Below, piece after piece: positions 42,501-49,298 of a stretch of 64,000 bases of DNA. The number at the start of each line of letters is the position of its first letter. Position 1 is the first letter of the stretch. Under the pieces are notes generated by a model. The model worked only from the letters and a program-made list of their open reading frames with translations. It had not been told where the DNA came from and ran no database searches. The stretch lies in IMG/VR virus record IMGVR_UViG_3300030106_005509, positions 1-64,000 of that record, one strand, 5' to 3'. This DNA is from a virus. A program made the translations under genes and the position numbers.

Positions 42501-45500
42501 CGTATATGAATAGGGACATGGATGGTGGAGAGTTTGTAGATGTACTTTCCGAAAAAGCTTTATCCAGCATACTTGCTAAAAGCGATATATCGCCTGAAAA
42601 CAAAGAGATTCTAGGTAGAAAATGGGCGAATGTTCACACAAGATTTAAGCGCCAGACTAAGCATGTCATAAGGGGAACAGGGATGGTAGATCCCGAAAAC
42701 CCCGCTTTGACAAAATACGGAGGAGGCGCATCAAGTTTCGAGAGCAAGCTAACTCAATCCTACGCAAAGCTACGTCAGCTAGCGCAAGAGAATTCGGTAA
42801 GCGAAGCTCACCGGGTCAAACTTACGTATGGAGGGATGACTCCAGAACGTATGCGTGGCGGCTTAGAAGGTGACGAAAAGGCTATTATTCCTTTAAATGA
42901 TCCAAACATACTCGATATTATCGAATCGCAAGCAGGGTCTCACTGGAGAAACAACAGCCTGCTTCATATGACACAGCTGAAAAACGATTTGGAAAAAAGA
43001 GTAGCTGGCGGCTCTCTTGGTCCTGAAGACCTGTCGGGTGCGCAAGCGCGATTAAAACAATACGAAGAGTCGATGATATGGGCTAGGTATCTTGAAACGA
43101 TTAGGATGCAGCCCGGCCAATATGGTAAATACATACTTAGAGACATAGAACAACTTTCTGAAACAAGAGCTGGAGGTTTAGACAAACAAACCTTTAACCA
43201 AATGCAAGTGCAGAAAGAGCGTCAGGCAAGAGGTAGAAGTCTTGAACTGACAGCTAAGCATTCAGGACTTTCAGGACTGGTTGATTACTTAGGCTATGCC
43301 TTTAGTCCTTTTGAGCAATTTGAAGATCAAATGCTTAAAAGCAAAGTTGCTGAAATGAGGGATCAAGGATATTCAGAATCACAGATCGCCAGTTTTGTGG
43401 GCGAGGTGAAAAAACATAACTCAATCGCTACCGCCATGACAGAAAGTGTAGCGGCTAATCCGGTGACTAAAGCTCTCGGTAAAGTTGGCATCAGTATGGA
43501 GCAAGTGCTTGGGTCTGGATTGCAAGCACTAAAAGGTTTCTACCATCTATCAGCGGGTGAAGAAAGAGCAGCAGCAATAGAGTTTGGAGCTGCGGCAGTT
43601 AGTTTTGATGAAGGTCTTAACGCTCTTGAAGCTTTGCCCGATTGGAACAAACAGCATGTAAGCAAGGTTGAAGAAAGATGGAAGGCCGAACTTGGGTTAA
43701 GCGATAAAGAGGTTGGAAATAGATCACGCGCTCTTATGATGGCTGATATAGCATCTATGTTCGTTGTGCCTCCGGGACTGCTTGCAAAAGCTGTAACGGC
43801 GCCGATAAAGCTTGGGAGGAAATTGACACCAACAGTAGTAAGAGCAGCTATTGCTACACAAAGAACCGCCAAGAAAACTCTGTTCGGAGCTGGAGAAACA
43901 GGTGCGGCTTTATCTAGAGGTGGAAAATCTGGCGCAGGTTTGCCTAAATATATTGGTGACGATTTTGCAACCGCAGGGAAGCTAACACCGAATCAAATCG
44001 CAAAAGCGGAAGTAGTCACCGATTTACGTGGGCCTGTAAGACCAAAGTCGGGTGTGCAGCATAGCGCTAATAATCCAATTAGACAAAATGCCATTGCTAA
44101 TTATAACAGGGCAAATCCCGAATCAATGGTAAGTAAATTTGATGAGCTTCCAGCATGGGCTAAGCGAGACGCTGTGAATGCGGAGACCGCAGCACGAAAA
44201 CTTGGAGAAATGCGAGATAGTCTTGGCACTTTCTTCAAAAAAATGACAGACACAGACAAATCAGTCGTAAAAGGAGGTGTAACAGCTGACGCTCTTAGTG
44301 TAAATAAAAGAACAGGTGTAGCAACACCATACAAGAAAACTCCTTTCCAAGATGCGGATGCTATGTCGGGGGTAGTGTCAAAAGCTGATGCTGATGCAGC
44401 TATAACAAAAACTCTTAAAGACGCAGAAACTACCGGAATGATTGATGATATCTCTGCGGGTATAGACGCTGATAGAGCAATAGTTAGAAAAACAATTGAT
44501 GATGCTATTGTGCGTCCTAAAATTAGTCAGCAAGAAATTGTACGAGCCAACATGGAGCAAACTAGGATACCTCGTCATGGAGGAATAGTTGAAGGACCTG
44601 CTGGTCCAGTTGCGTTAGACCCTAGTCAAGCCGGTTCTCGCTTTGCGACAACAAAAGCTGATGTTATCTCTGTTGGAGGTGTTGGAGACGATGTTACTAG
44701 AGGTGCTACAAAAACTACAGGTCCACACTCACGGTTCGATGCTCACCTACAGTCTCAGAAAAAATTAGCAGACATAAGGTCGCAACTTAAAGATCCAAAC
44801 TTAACCCCTGAACGAATGGCAGCGCTTAAGCGTCTTGAGTCTCGTTATAGTGGCTCTATCCAAGCAAGAAGTACAAAAGCCACCGATATCTCGGGTCCCA
44901 CAGGTCTACAAGGCACAGGATTAAGTACTCGTCGTAATGTTATTGATAGGGCAGTGGCGAGAGAAAAAGTTGTCAATAACATTGTAGAATCAGCTACGGA
45001 CAACACGATTCCAAGAGCTACCCAGACCAAATTCACTCCTGCATCCACCGCCGCAGACCCTGCGACTACAGCAAAAACAAAAACTTTTGCTGGAAAGATG
45101 AATGAAAAAGGCCGAGGGTCAATACGTAAAGAAGATTTGGATACTGTTGAGATGAGGACTAAAACAAGTCCTGATGATGCGTATATAGATCAGGCGGCTA
45201 TGCAGCAACAAGCTATTAATATACAAAAACAGTTACAACAATTTGAGGCAACTCAAGTAGCATCGACTCCAACAACTGCTGGGGGTAGAAGTGCCAAACG
45301 AGCCGCAAATCAACAGGCAAGTGATAATGCGGCAGCACTGGCAGCAAAGAGGAAGGAGCTTTATGAAGCAGCAGGCTTTGGTTCTGAAAAAGAATATAGA
45401 AAAGCTCTCGAAAAAGCCCAAGCTAATTCAATGTTTGATACATCTAAAGGAAACGTAGATGTAAGAACAGCAGATGTACAGGCAAGTGATGAAGCAATCG

Positions 45501-46801
45501 CTCTTAATCGTGACAGGAAAAGACTTTTCAACATAAGAGAGAGACTCCAAGACAGAAGAAGTTTAAGTGGTGAAGAATTACAAAGATTGGAGCAACTGGA
45601 GTCAACTTATGATAAACAAGTTAAGTACGCGAAAGGTTTACTTGAAGGAAAAATAGCACGCGGTGAACGTCTTACTTACACGCGTAAGGCAAAACAAGCT
45701 GCGGAAGCTGAAGAAATGATAACGATTTACCGTGGTCTTGGAGATGATGGTGGCGAGGCCCTTTCCAATTGGTGGACTACAGACTTAGAAAAGGCAATGA
45801 GTTTCACAGGGAGAGAATCTGGGTCTTTGGTTTCTGTCAAAATTCCAAAATCAGCTGTGAAAAAATTTGATGTTAAGAGTCTTAACGAAAGCCTTCAACT
45901 GCAAAAACAAATGGATGCTGGTGGAATTTCTCAAGATGCATTTGATGCTTTGGGGGTTTCTAAGTCTAGGTTGGAAGAGATTGAAAGAATCGCGATTGCT
46001 GCTAAGGGCCAGAAGGAGACAGATTTTGGTCTAGAAATGTTCTTCTCACAAGATTTTCTTAATCAGTTGAAAGGCTCGAAAATGAAGAGGCTTGACGTTG
46101 CTGATTTGGGTCTGGGTCCGACAGCGAAGAGGCCAAAAATGCCGAAAGGTGCGCAAGGATCTATGCCTTCCCCTGAACAGATGAAAGAGTTTACGAAGCT
46201 CAACCGTAAGGTCACTGCGGACCATTTTAAACGTAAAGAAACAATATTAGATGCGGCGAAAGATTTATTTAAGACTCAGGGATATGCTAAGGGTGGCATT
46301 GTATCTTACTTTAATTCTGGTGGACCGGCTATGGGAACAGATACGATTCCTGCAATGCTCACACCCGGAGAGTTTGTTGTAAGAAAAGCCGCTGTAGATT
46401 CTGTAGGTGTAGAAACACTTAGAGCTATAAATAATATGGGCAAAGGCTCAACAAGTTCTAAGCCTAAGAAAAGAGCTGGAGTTAACTACTTAGCTAATGG
46501 TGGTCAAGGTGAAGCCTCTGGGTTGAGAATGCCAACTCTAGATGTAAAAGACTTTAATACAGCTATAAGTAAATTTGATAGCTCTGTTGATAGACTTGAA
46601 AAAATATTCGGCAACGGCATACAAATGACGCACAATTTTGAGGACATGAATGTTATTGTAACAGTAAACGGAAACTTTGGTGATGATGACGGTGAATTAA
46701 GTAACGGAATGCAGAGAAGAATTAACAGAGAAGTTAGAAAGGGTATAAATGACTTTATAGACAGGTCATTCCCAGATATACCTAGAATGGACATAGCTTA
46801 A
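33560..46801 (+). CDS. Giant tape measure protein with embedded cargo-like domains
   Basis: The 4,413-residue protein determines tail length and is likely ejected ahead of the DNA. Residues about 80-400 form a TP901/PhageMin_Tail domain (AFEKEMVKVSQVTGQ, GVAIRRAGGAFKAAGG, TTRETAETIATGFRTIFTRI). Five motif copies of TDTVPAMLTPGEFV type, with their Asp at residues 470, 741, 1890, 2677 and 4261, divide the chain. Segment 490-735 carries a PD-(D/E)XK-like set (E637, D663, E674-x-K676). Segment 820-990 has hydrophobic helices and a Gly-zipper (GALIGGLTPAGPVGALVGGI) suited to membrane insertion. Residues 990-1870 are coiled coil. Residues 1900-2660 and 2710-4040 are large unassigned globular or helical parts. 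Residues 4053-4165 resemble an ADP-ribosyltransferase (YRG 4057-4059, WWTTD 4071-4075, E4159). It is preceded by an attenuator. At 4,413 residues it is among the long tape measures. Confidence 0.9.
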   Translation: MAKPFVLTTQLQIQIPNLNQVVSQLNKGLGNVNVPVNINIPKNANTQLTNLNKNVKNAGASARGAAKNFDSMRNSLRGALTYIAKYDAAREIFNLFAQTLRDGVSSAIAFEKEMVKVSQVTGQTMKQLRGLEREITRVSTGFGVSSGSLIKTSRVLAQTGMSARDARIALEALAKTTLAATFDDITSTTETAIAAMRQFGIASTDLEKTLGKINSLAANFAVEAGDIGVAIRRAGGAFKAAGGSLDELNALFTAVRSTTRETAETIATGFRTIFTRIQRPKTIQFLKQLGIELQNVEGQFVGPFEAVRKLNIALKSLDPKDVRYSQIIEQLGGFRQVSKVIPLIQQFGQAQKALNVSQQGGTSLARDAAKAQQSLAVQLTKVKEEYMALFREIFGGQGMQTVIKTTLKLASAFARVVDSLSPIIPLIATIGAAKLGQFALFGSLGRGRKQGGRINRFATGGMVPGKGNSDSVPAMLTPGEFVIRKSSVRTIGANRLQKMNRYGNGGTVERGQVQRVANRKASLKNKYDIGEGGIHDKYRAKLTIKTFDPNDKEVGRKAIEAEAKEAKAYGQKRYQALLKTSGDEKRSAIRAGALMRKRFGLSGFIGKRTSGQSKFFTSKTPRQSQGVTNNLVGGIHERNVSGWAKKNYKSARVGKLPDADGMDFRVGNSGVLIEAKSLKRKLNRDEIIAKGLLAKAVSKNYQDKVSQDVNLKELVYAEAPASLKKSGFTKRNRGGGISSTDTVPALLTPGEFVINRKSAAKIGYGNLNNANRFGKTPKGFAAGGIVGVQKFNNGGEARSPRLGLGVFVALQTILPQLAEAFKSADGEVTDLSMGLDAASQGLMTFATLSFATGDLLEGFGGKVKFAATGLLAVGAAAFAAYQYEKQRGMEREKRAVKNLEEGGFQSETRTAGLRRQFIDARRQQTEGAGGAAGRVAGAAGGAYAGMKAGALIGGLTPAGPVGALVGGILGAIGGGIAGYFGGGAIGEAIGKLNFDEAGAIREFNEKVKSLKLGVSIDGLTNSLKAFSEGRASIGAIASTVRSGIKSLQRGFFDVSTEEGLERFRGQLQKTLPALSEYINKAASSAKSMAEFDAIIGDEALNAFSQLSGQSIPELRRQIQENIAQRKKSAAAQKANIAAIQASNKVLYRARDAGTAFMELERRLVSFDNVMSGVEASINNTFSGLSIGKIAPNFDDITNIFDMSAFTAQVDSLSGVLGESGQSLGQDLKNFAALNSLLPNILTEAAGEIGIGGARASEIIESKLMAADPGGIIGAEFRRVIAQRVQAIAEMGEGGEGKFANRIRTDIEGVVRDLTKGMSETAEAFQKAAQFIDSANQRLAKAYNLRTQLELKQARQLYDIIGLQAENAERMSKARRQPVNADADLNTFNNQQNAILSGTAISGLGSSVTIVSNEFNRLKQRIKESDAALANLGIAADSSGDLLENNRALIDENAALKSQFEKTKQVLENYANVQARVAKVQEEIANAQARQDKAKAVAENIAFGTDQERLKIFRSFKAAEIVASRGLAALPQQFRGDARNMLSQFADAPIFGGKTGQQILDRETANLFKHFPPNIRKALMAEFADARTDEQKFLDRLDKIQQDAVKAQFAFLEGMRGDSKDLKETIAKLNATLANDLRTIFQQQENRALAREVSESKGTLANSKAQLEKLKEIRSAGIPVQDPAVLNAVRSNVAGIKALKDARQNLARFTGAQEFGINLRSQENRFTGFAAADSGRDNLKAIKVLGAQLRQQFGADVGNQLLQKAIDALAQFRVENPEATGAEIAKVIGDTISGAGLSGASSAQGIIDETMANLNAAGLGPYVDTLVNNVDMISTALAAFPSEASWSSLEESIIRTTTTINNANAAIAANSPAGAVKLASGGSIFSPHGTDTVPAMLTPGEFVVNRKAAQRNMGALSALNSGKTQYLAGGGKVGDYFGTQAVREDGKKVEDVWGSHNKAAEAIASWYKKQTSSSGAGSVFDSSRHYMAKKYADQDMAGIAKNILKSKDNGDGIPMKDPQYRAMGAGAERKSYSGKYANLPKAVKNYFQSGFLGVNGYSYGQMSGIEALDYFKYGTRMFMDGAGSGATGRNYGGQALGEYKTIGNLQKAAGKSRENQASKLYEKVVEWAEDKAFSRKTMKVGLYRFPLKKSKIEAYDDPDTNISVDGFTYPNIQPGDILENDPQLYDLFTGGSPGGRKLGVVSSGWVPVGDASEAGAGFTGGQFFPGNELEEVYKNLEGWIFNSGSQYSKFVKEYLTGNAGRTELAVVRQAFGEFDKIWGGLKPKNWKTPAGYNLANEPRANFSYIKGLVERRLSTTEKQLADSFPFNPMDIDTWGSAITSNTRPVAALQEHSQNRSDLYQKMKDFYAQFKFKNAQDPTLAFGKAFEIVQDDLKTGVKGYDANNFIRLANKNVAGQQDEKQRREEKLESVATAMKNVKGLPTGLGALSEHIAQSIKGFKAAGNFTKIPMYAKRSSASLRGVRDFWQAKDWGQGETKALYPWLSALATELSRWVSGGLVTGAGADKKGAFINLNDAEVFRQLARIQDARNQGKNIEEGVEVLKKNQLGEIIQSFEGPSLMGRIARIARNKPNAWYNVGFGDEFPYYGTFGFDSVSEAVGKLQEEVKRSFENTILIYNEQFKAGQRPFQAANKNPLLMATGGKVPQRLASGGGVFASRGTDTVPAMLTPGEFVVNKDAASKNKGALQAINSGQTQYLAGGGEVQAWKMRGFESTGGVGNKILARNWRDTAAKYYPDKELPMLSTPASIKYSGPDRNRAAMSMGHLMRLEEIAGWDILKFREYRDKILNLKLADLGVDPYEIYPKAQSGSIDHEYEGQSQKRDLPVISKTGEVRHVNALRGQAGQKLFGHLTSDPVAYLANFKRDDFYEYGATGGYTVRDANRYSSFDLRDKANPGGKYRLVGPPKGKLPSIGNIFQGMRAKDQKASGDAAALADKELIAMQQLVAARGSFYGGDRFGDIETKAFAYMNRDMDGGEFVDVLSEKALSSILAKSDISPENKEILGRKWANVHTRFKRQTKHVIRGTGMVDPENPALTKYGGGASSFESKLTQSYAKLRQLAQENSVSEAHRVKLTYGGMTPERMRGGLEGDEKAIIPLNDPNILDIIESQAGSHWRNNSLLHMTQLKNDLEKRVAGGSLGPEDLSGAQARLKQYEESMIWARYLETIRMQPGQYGKYILRDIEQLSETRAGGLDKQTFNQMQVQKERQARGRSLELTAKHSGLSGLVDYLGYAFSPFEQFEDQMLKSKVAEMRDQGYSESQIASFVGEVKKHNSIATAMTESVAANPVTKALGKVGISMEQVLGSGLQALKGFYHLSAGEERAAAIEFGAAAVSFDEGLNALEALPDWNKQHVSKVEERWKAELGLSDKEVGNRSRALMMADIASMFVVPPGLLAKAVTAPIKLGRKLTPTVVRAAIATQRTAKKTLFGAGETGAALSRGGKSGAGLPKYIGDDFATAGKLTPNQIAKAEVVTDLRGPVRPKSGVQHSANNPIRQNAIANYNRANPESMVSKFDELPAWAKRDAVNAETAARKLGEMRDSLGTFFKKMTDTDKSVVKGGVTADALSVNKRTGVATPYKKTPFQDADAMSGVVSKADADAAITKTLKDAETTGMIDDISAGIDADRAIVRKTIDDAIVRPKISQQEIVRANMEQTRIPRHGGIVEGPAGPVALDPSQAGSRFATTKADVISVGGVGDDVTRGATKTTGPHSRFDAHLQSQKKLADIRSQLKDPNLTPERMAALKRLESRYSGSIQARSTKATDISGPTGLQGTGLSTRRNVIDRAVAREKVVNNIVESATDNTIPRATQTKFTPASTAADPATTAKTKTFAGKMNEKGRGSIRKEDLDTVEMRTKTSPDDAYIDQAAMQQQAINIQKQLQQFEATQVASTPTTAGGRSAKRAANQQASDNAAALAAKRKELYEAAGFGSEKEYRKALEKAQANSMFDTSKGNVDVRTADVQASDEAIALNRDRKRLFNIRERLQDRRSLSGEELQRLEQLESTYDKQVKYAKGLLEGKIARGERLTYTRKAKQAAEAEEMITIYRGLGDDGGEALSNWWTTDLEKAMSFTGRESGSLVSVKIPKSAVKKFDVKSLNESLQLQKQMDAGGISQDAFDALGVSKSRLEEIERIAIAAKGQKETDFGLEMFFSQDFLNQLKGSKMKRLDVADLGLGPTAKRPKMPKGAQGSMPSPEQMKEFTKLNRKVTADHFKRKETILDAAKDLFKTQGYAKGGIVSYFNSGGPAMGTDTIPAMLTPGEFVVRKAAVDSVGVETLRAINNMGKGSTSSKPKKRAGVNYLANGGQGEASGLRMPTLDVKDFNTAISKFDSSVDRLEKIFGNGIQMTHNFEDMNVIVTVNGNFGDDDGELSNGMQRRINREVRKGINDFIDRSFPDIPRMDIA
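34967..35014 (+). repeat. TPGEFV motif copy 1 in the tape measure
   Basis: The segment specifies D470-SVPAMLTPGEFVIRK. It follows a glycine-rich GGRINRFATGGMVPGKG linker. This motif is known in many tape measure proteins; here it marks the N-terminal border of the nuclease-like segment. Confidence 0.85.
35780..35830 (+). repeat. TPGEFV motif copy 2 in the tape measure
   Basis: The segment specifies D741-TVPALLTPGEFVINRKS after a GGGISST linker and is followed by KGFAAGGIVG. It marks the C-terminal border of the nuclease-like segment. Confidence 0.85.
39227..39277 (+). repeat. TPGEFV motif copy 3 in the tape measure
   Basis: The segment specifies D1890-TVPAMLTPGEFVVNRKA and is followed by MGALSALNSGKTQYLAGGGK. 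It begins the first large unassigned segment. Confidence 0.85.
41588..41638 (+). repeat. TPGEFV motif copy 4 in the tape measure
   Basis: The segment specifies D2677-TVPAMLTPGEFVVNKDA and is followed by KGALQAINSGQTQYLAGGGE, closely matching copy 3. It begins the second large unassigned segment. Confidence 0.85.
46340..46390 (+). repeat. TPGEFV motif copy 5 in the tape measure
   Basis: The segment specifies D4261-TIPAMLTPGEFVVRKAA and follows the ADP-ribosyltransferase-like region. It is the last motif before the C-terminal tail. Confidence 0.85.
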
Positions 46802-46812
46802 AGGAATAACCA

Positions 46813-49290
46813 ATGGCTGATTCTTCAAAAGATCTCGGCTTAGTCATGTTTGGAAGCGTTGCTCGCATGACGGAGAGGGAGATATTTCCAAGCGGTGTCA
46901 ATAGGGAATTTGGATACTGGCGAGGAAGTGAAAACAAAAAGATCGTAAATAAGTTTAATAAGCTTTATATGCCTCTTGAGGGTAGCGGTCTGTATTCTGG
47001 TTCTCCTGTTGTAAAAGCTAAAAAAGATACTGCAAGCAATGCTAGTGGATTAAGTTGTGACCCAGAAGGTTGCGCTTGGATGTTTGATGGTTCTGATTGG
47101 TCTTTATATGAAGACCTATGTGGGTTAAGACCTACAGCATACGATGCTACTTGTGGATGCACAGAACCTCCTGAAGGCGGTGGTTTTATGGGCGACATAA
47201 AATCGACTGCATGTGTTGGCGGTGTTGGTGGAGGTGGAGGTTCAACCGCTGATGGAGACTCTGCTGGTGACGGATTTGCTGTATGGCAAAGAGCCGGAGA
47301 CCTCGTAGATATAATTGGTCAAGAGGCTATACAAGAAAGATGTCTATTCCTTTCCCAACGAGCTAATGTAAATCTTGGAAGCGGCGTTAGTCTAGCAAAC
47401 GCAAAAGGGTTTACTGTCTATTCAAAAATACTACCTAGTGGTGATATCAGTGATACAATCATCCTAGCTCAACACAAAGAAAACCCAGCAAAATTCGTTC
47501 TTGGTTGTGACTTTGATGGTAGGTTCTATATTCGTGCCGATGGAAATATAGAAGGTGCAAACACTGCTTTTACTGCTAAGTCAGCAAAGAGTTATCAAGA
47601 ATACAAATATCCTGCGCATGTAGTTGGTGTTTTTGCTTCTGGAGACTCAAAACTAAAGATATATGTAAATGGTATTAATGAGGGCGAGTCTCAGGTATTT
47701 AAAAGAGATCTAAGCGGTGCTGACAATACAGACATTATTTTAGGTAAAAGAGGTTTTGCTATATCTGAACGTGGTTACACGGGATGGGTAGATGAAGTAG
47801 GTATTAGTAGCAAGAGCTTTAGTGACGAAGAAGTTAGTCAGTTTTATAATAGCACTTTTGGCGTTACAGATATTATTAAAAGTTACTCTCCTCCTACAGG
47901 AGCTGCTTTTGACGCTGGATTATTTGCTGCTGACTTTGATGCTAAAGATAAAGACTTCATAGAATTTACCGTAGCTTCTGGTAATAGCGAAGGCGCTCTT
48001 GGTGGAGCTTTTGACCCAAATCTTTGGGGTAATTCTAATTACGCTGTATCTTCTGTGTTAAGTATTAGGATTGAAGAAGCGCCGCCAAACTTCCATCAGT
48101 TAGATACCGTAGCTGTTGATGTGTGGGTTGAAAATGCCACAAACCATCCAAGCGGAGCAAAATTCACAGCAGCGCTAGTGCATAAAGATGCAGAAAAACC
48201 TATCAATACAAGCAGGAGTCTCAATTGGTACGCTAGTGGCGTAATGATTCCTTCTGGAGATAGACAAAAAATAACTTTTGAAGCGCCACTAAATGGGTCG
48301 GATACTTTCTTCCCAGACGGCGCTATCCCTTTCAAAGATGATTTTGGAAAACATAATTTAGACCTTACAGTATTCTATCCAGAGTACGACCATCCATACG
48401 ATGCTGAATTCAAAATATATTCTACCAAAATAAGATATACGTCGTTTGACAGGTATCTTGGATTCAACAACATTGACGGATCTATATTAAATGGAGCGTC
48501 TTTAGGATTAAATAACGGTCAAGACCAACCCCTGTTTGTGGATGGGGGTTTGAAGGCTAAGGCTTCTGGTGATTTGAGACTTACTGTGTTTGCAGACAAA
48601 GCAGCACAGAGTATGCCTTTGGTTTTAAACCAAGATGCTAAAACTAGCATGGGCGATACGGGTCATGGGTATCTAACTGCAAATGGCGCGGTCTTGATAA
48701 ACCAGAATATGAACCTTAGTCTTCTTGGCGCTATTGAAAGAATGACTAAGACGTTGTTTATTGGTGGTAAAGTATTCACCGTAAACAACAACTTAAATTT
48801 GGAAACTAAGGGTGGTGTTAATATATATCCATATATACAAAAAACACTTCCCATCTTAATTGCTACAGAGCCGGGTTCTGGAATTTTTGAAGCTAGCATG
48901 AATCTAGCTCTCCCCAAAGTCAATCCGGCTAAGTTAAATGTTGACTTCCCTCAGTTTATTGAGGGTGAGCGACCAGTTGCAACAATGCCTCTGTATGTAA
49001 AAACAGCAGAGAGTGGAGTTACAACATTCCCGATATCATTATTAGGACCTTCTGTATATAAGAAGAATGAATCTATGAATCTTTATATGCAACCTGATAG
49101 TCCACAATTTTTAGCCAGAGGAAAGAGGCTTTCTGGGTCTCCCACAGTTAAGCAAAATAGTAATTTTGATTTAGTAACAGTAGGTAAAGCTACTTCAAGT
49201 GGAACTATGGATTTAGTGATAACATCCGTAAAGGCTAGTGGTAATTGGAATACAACTTTATACAGTCAAGGTTTTAGAACTACAGATTAG
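46813..49290 (+). CDS. Tail protein with LamG/concanavalin-like domain
   Basis: The 825-residue protein contains a LamG-type lectin sandwich at about 185-345 (FTVYSKILPSGDISDTIILA, then LKIYVNGINEG, ADNTDIILGKRG, GWVDEVGISSKSFSDEEVSQ). This fold binds sugars. The N-terminal 150 residues hold a Cys cluster (LSCDPEGCAWMFDGSDWSLY, later CGCTEPPEGGG). The C-terminal 260 residues consist of short strand repeats (MNLSLLG, LNLETKG, MPLYVK, MNLYMQP, MDLVITS) resembling those of the protein at 21699. It directly follows the tape measure, the place of distal tail proteins. A carbohydrate-binding distal tail component is the best reading. Confidence 0.68.
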   Translation: MADSSKDLGLVMFGSVARMTEREIFPSGVNREFGYWRGSENKKIVNKFNKLYMPLEGSGLYSGSPVVKAKKDTASNASGLSCDPEGCAWMFDGSDWSLYEDLCGLRPTAYDATCGCTEPPEGGGFMGDIKSTACVGGVGGGGGSTADGDSAGDGFAVWQRAGDLVDIIGQEAIQERCLFLSQRANVNLGSGVSLANAKGFTVYSKILPSGDISDTIILAQHKENPAKFVLGCDFDGRFYIRADGNIEGANTAFTAKSAKSYQEYKYPAHVVGVFASGDSKLKIYVNGINEGESQVFKRDLSGADNTDIILGKRGFAISERGYTGWVDEVGISSKSFSDEEVSQFYNSTFGVTDIIKSYSPPTGAAFDAGLFAADFDAKDKDFIEFTVASGNSEGALGGAFDPNLWGNSNYAVSSVLSIRIEEAPPNFHQLDTVAVDVWVENATNHPSGAKFTAALVHKDAEKPINTSRSLNWYASGVMIPSGDRQKITFEAPLNGSDTFFPDGAIPFKDDFGKHNLDLTVFYPEYDHPYDAEFKIYSTKIRYTSFDRYLGFNNIDGSILNGASLGLNNGQDQPLFVDGGLKAKASGDLRLTVFADKAAQSMPLVLNQDAKTSMGDTGHGYLTANGAVLINQNMNLSLLGAIERMTKTLFIGGKVFTVNNNLNLETKGGVNIYPYIQKTLPILIATEPGSGIFEASMNLALPKVNPAKLNVDFPQFIEGERPVATMPLYVKTAESGVTTFPISLLGPSVYKKNESMNLYMQPDSPQFLARGKRLSGSPTVKQNSNFDLVTVGKATSSGTMDLVITSVKASGNWNTTLYSQGFRTTD

Positions 49291-49298
49291 GTGACAAT

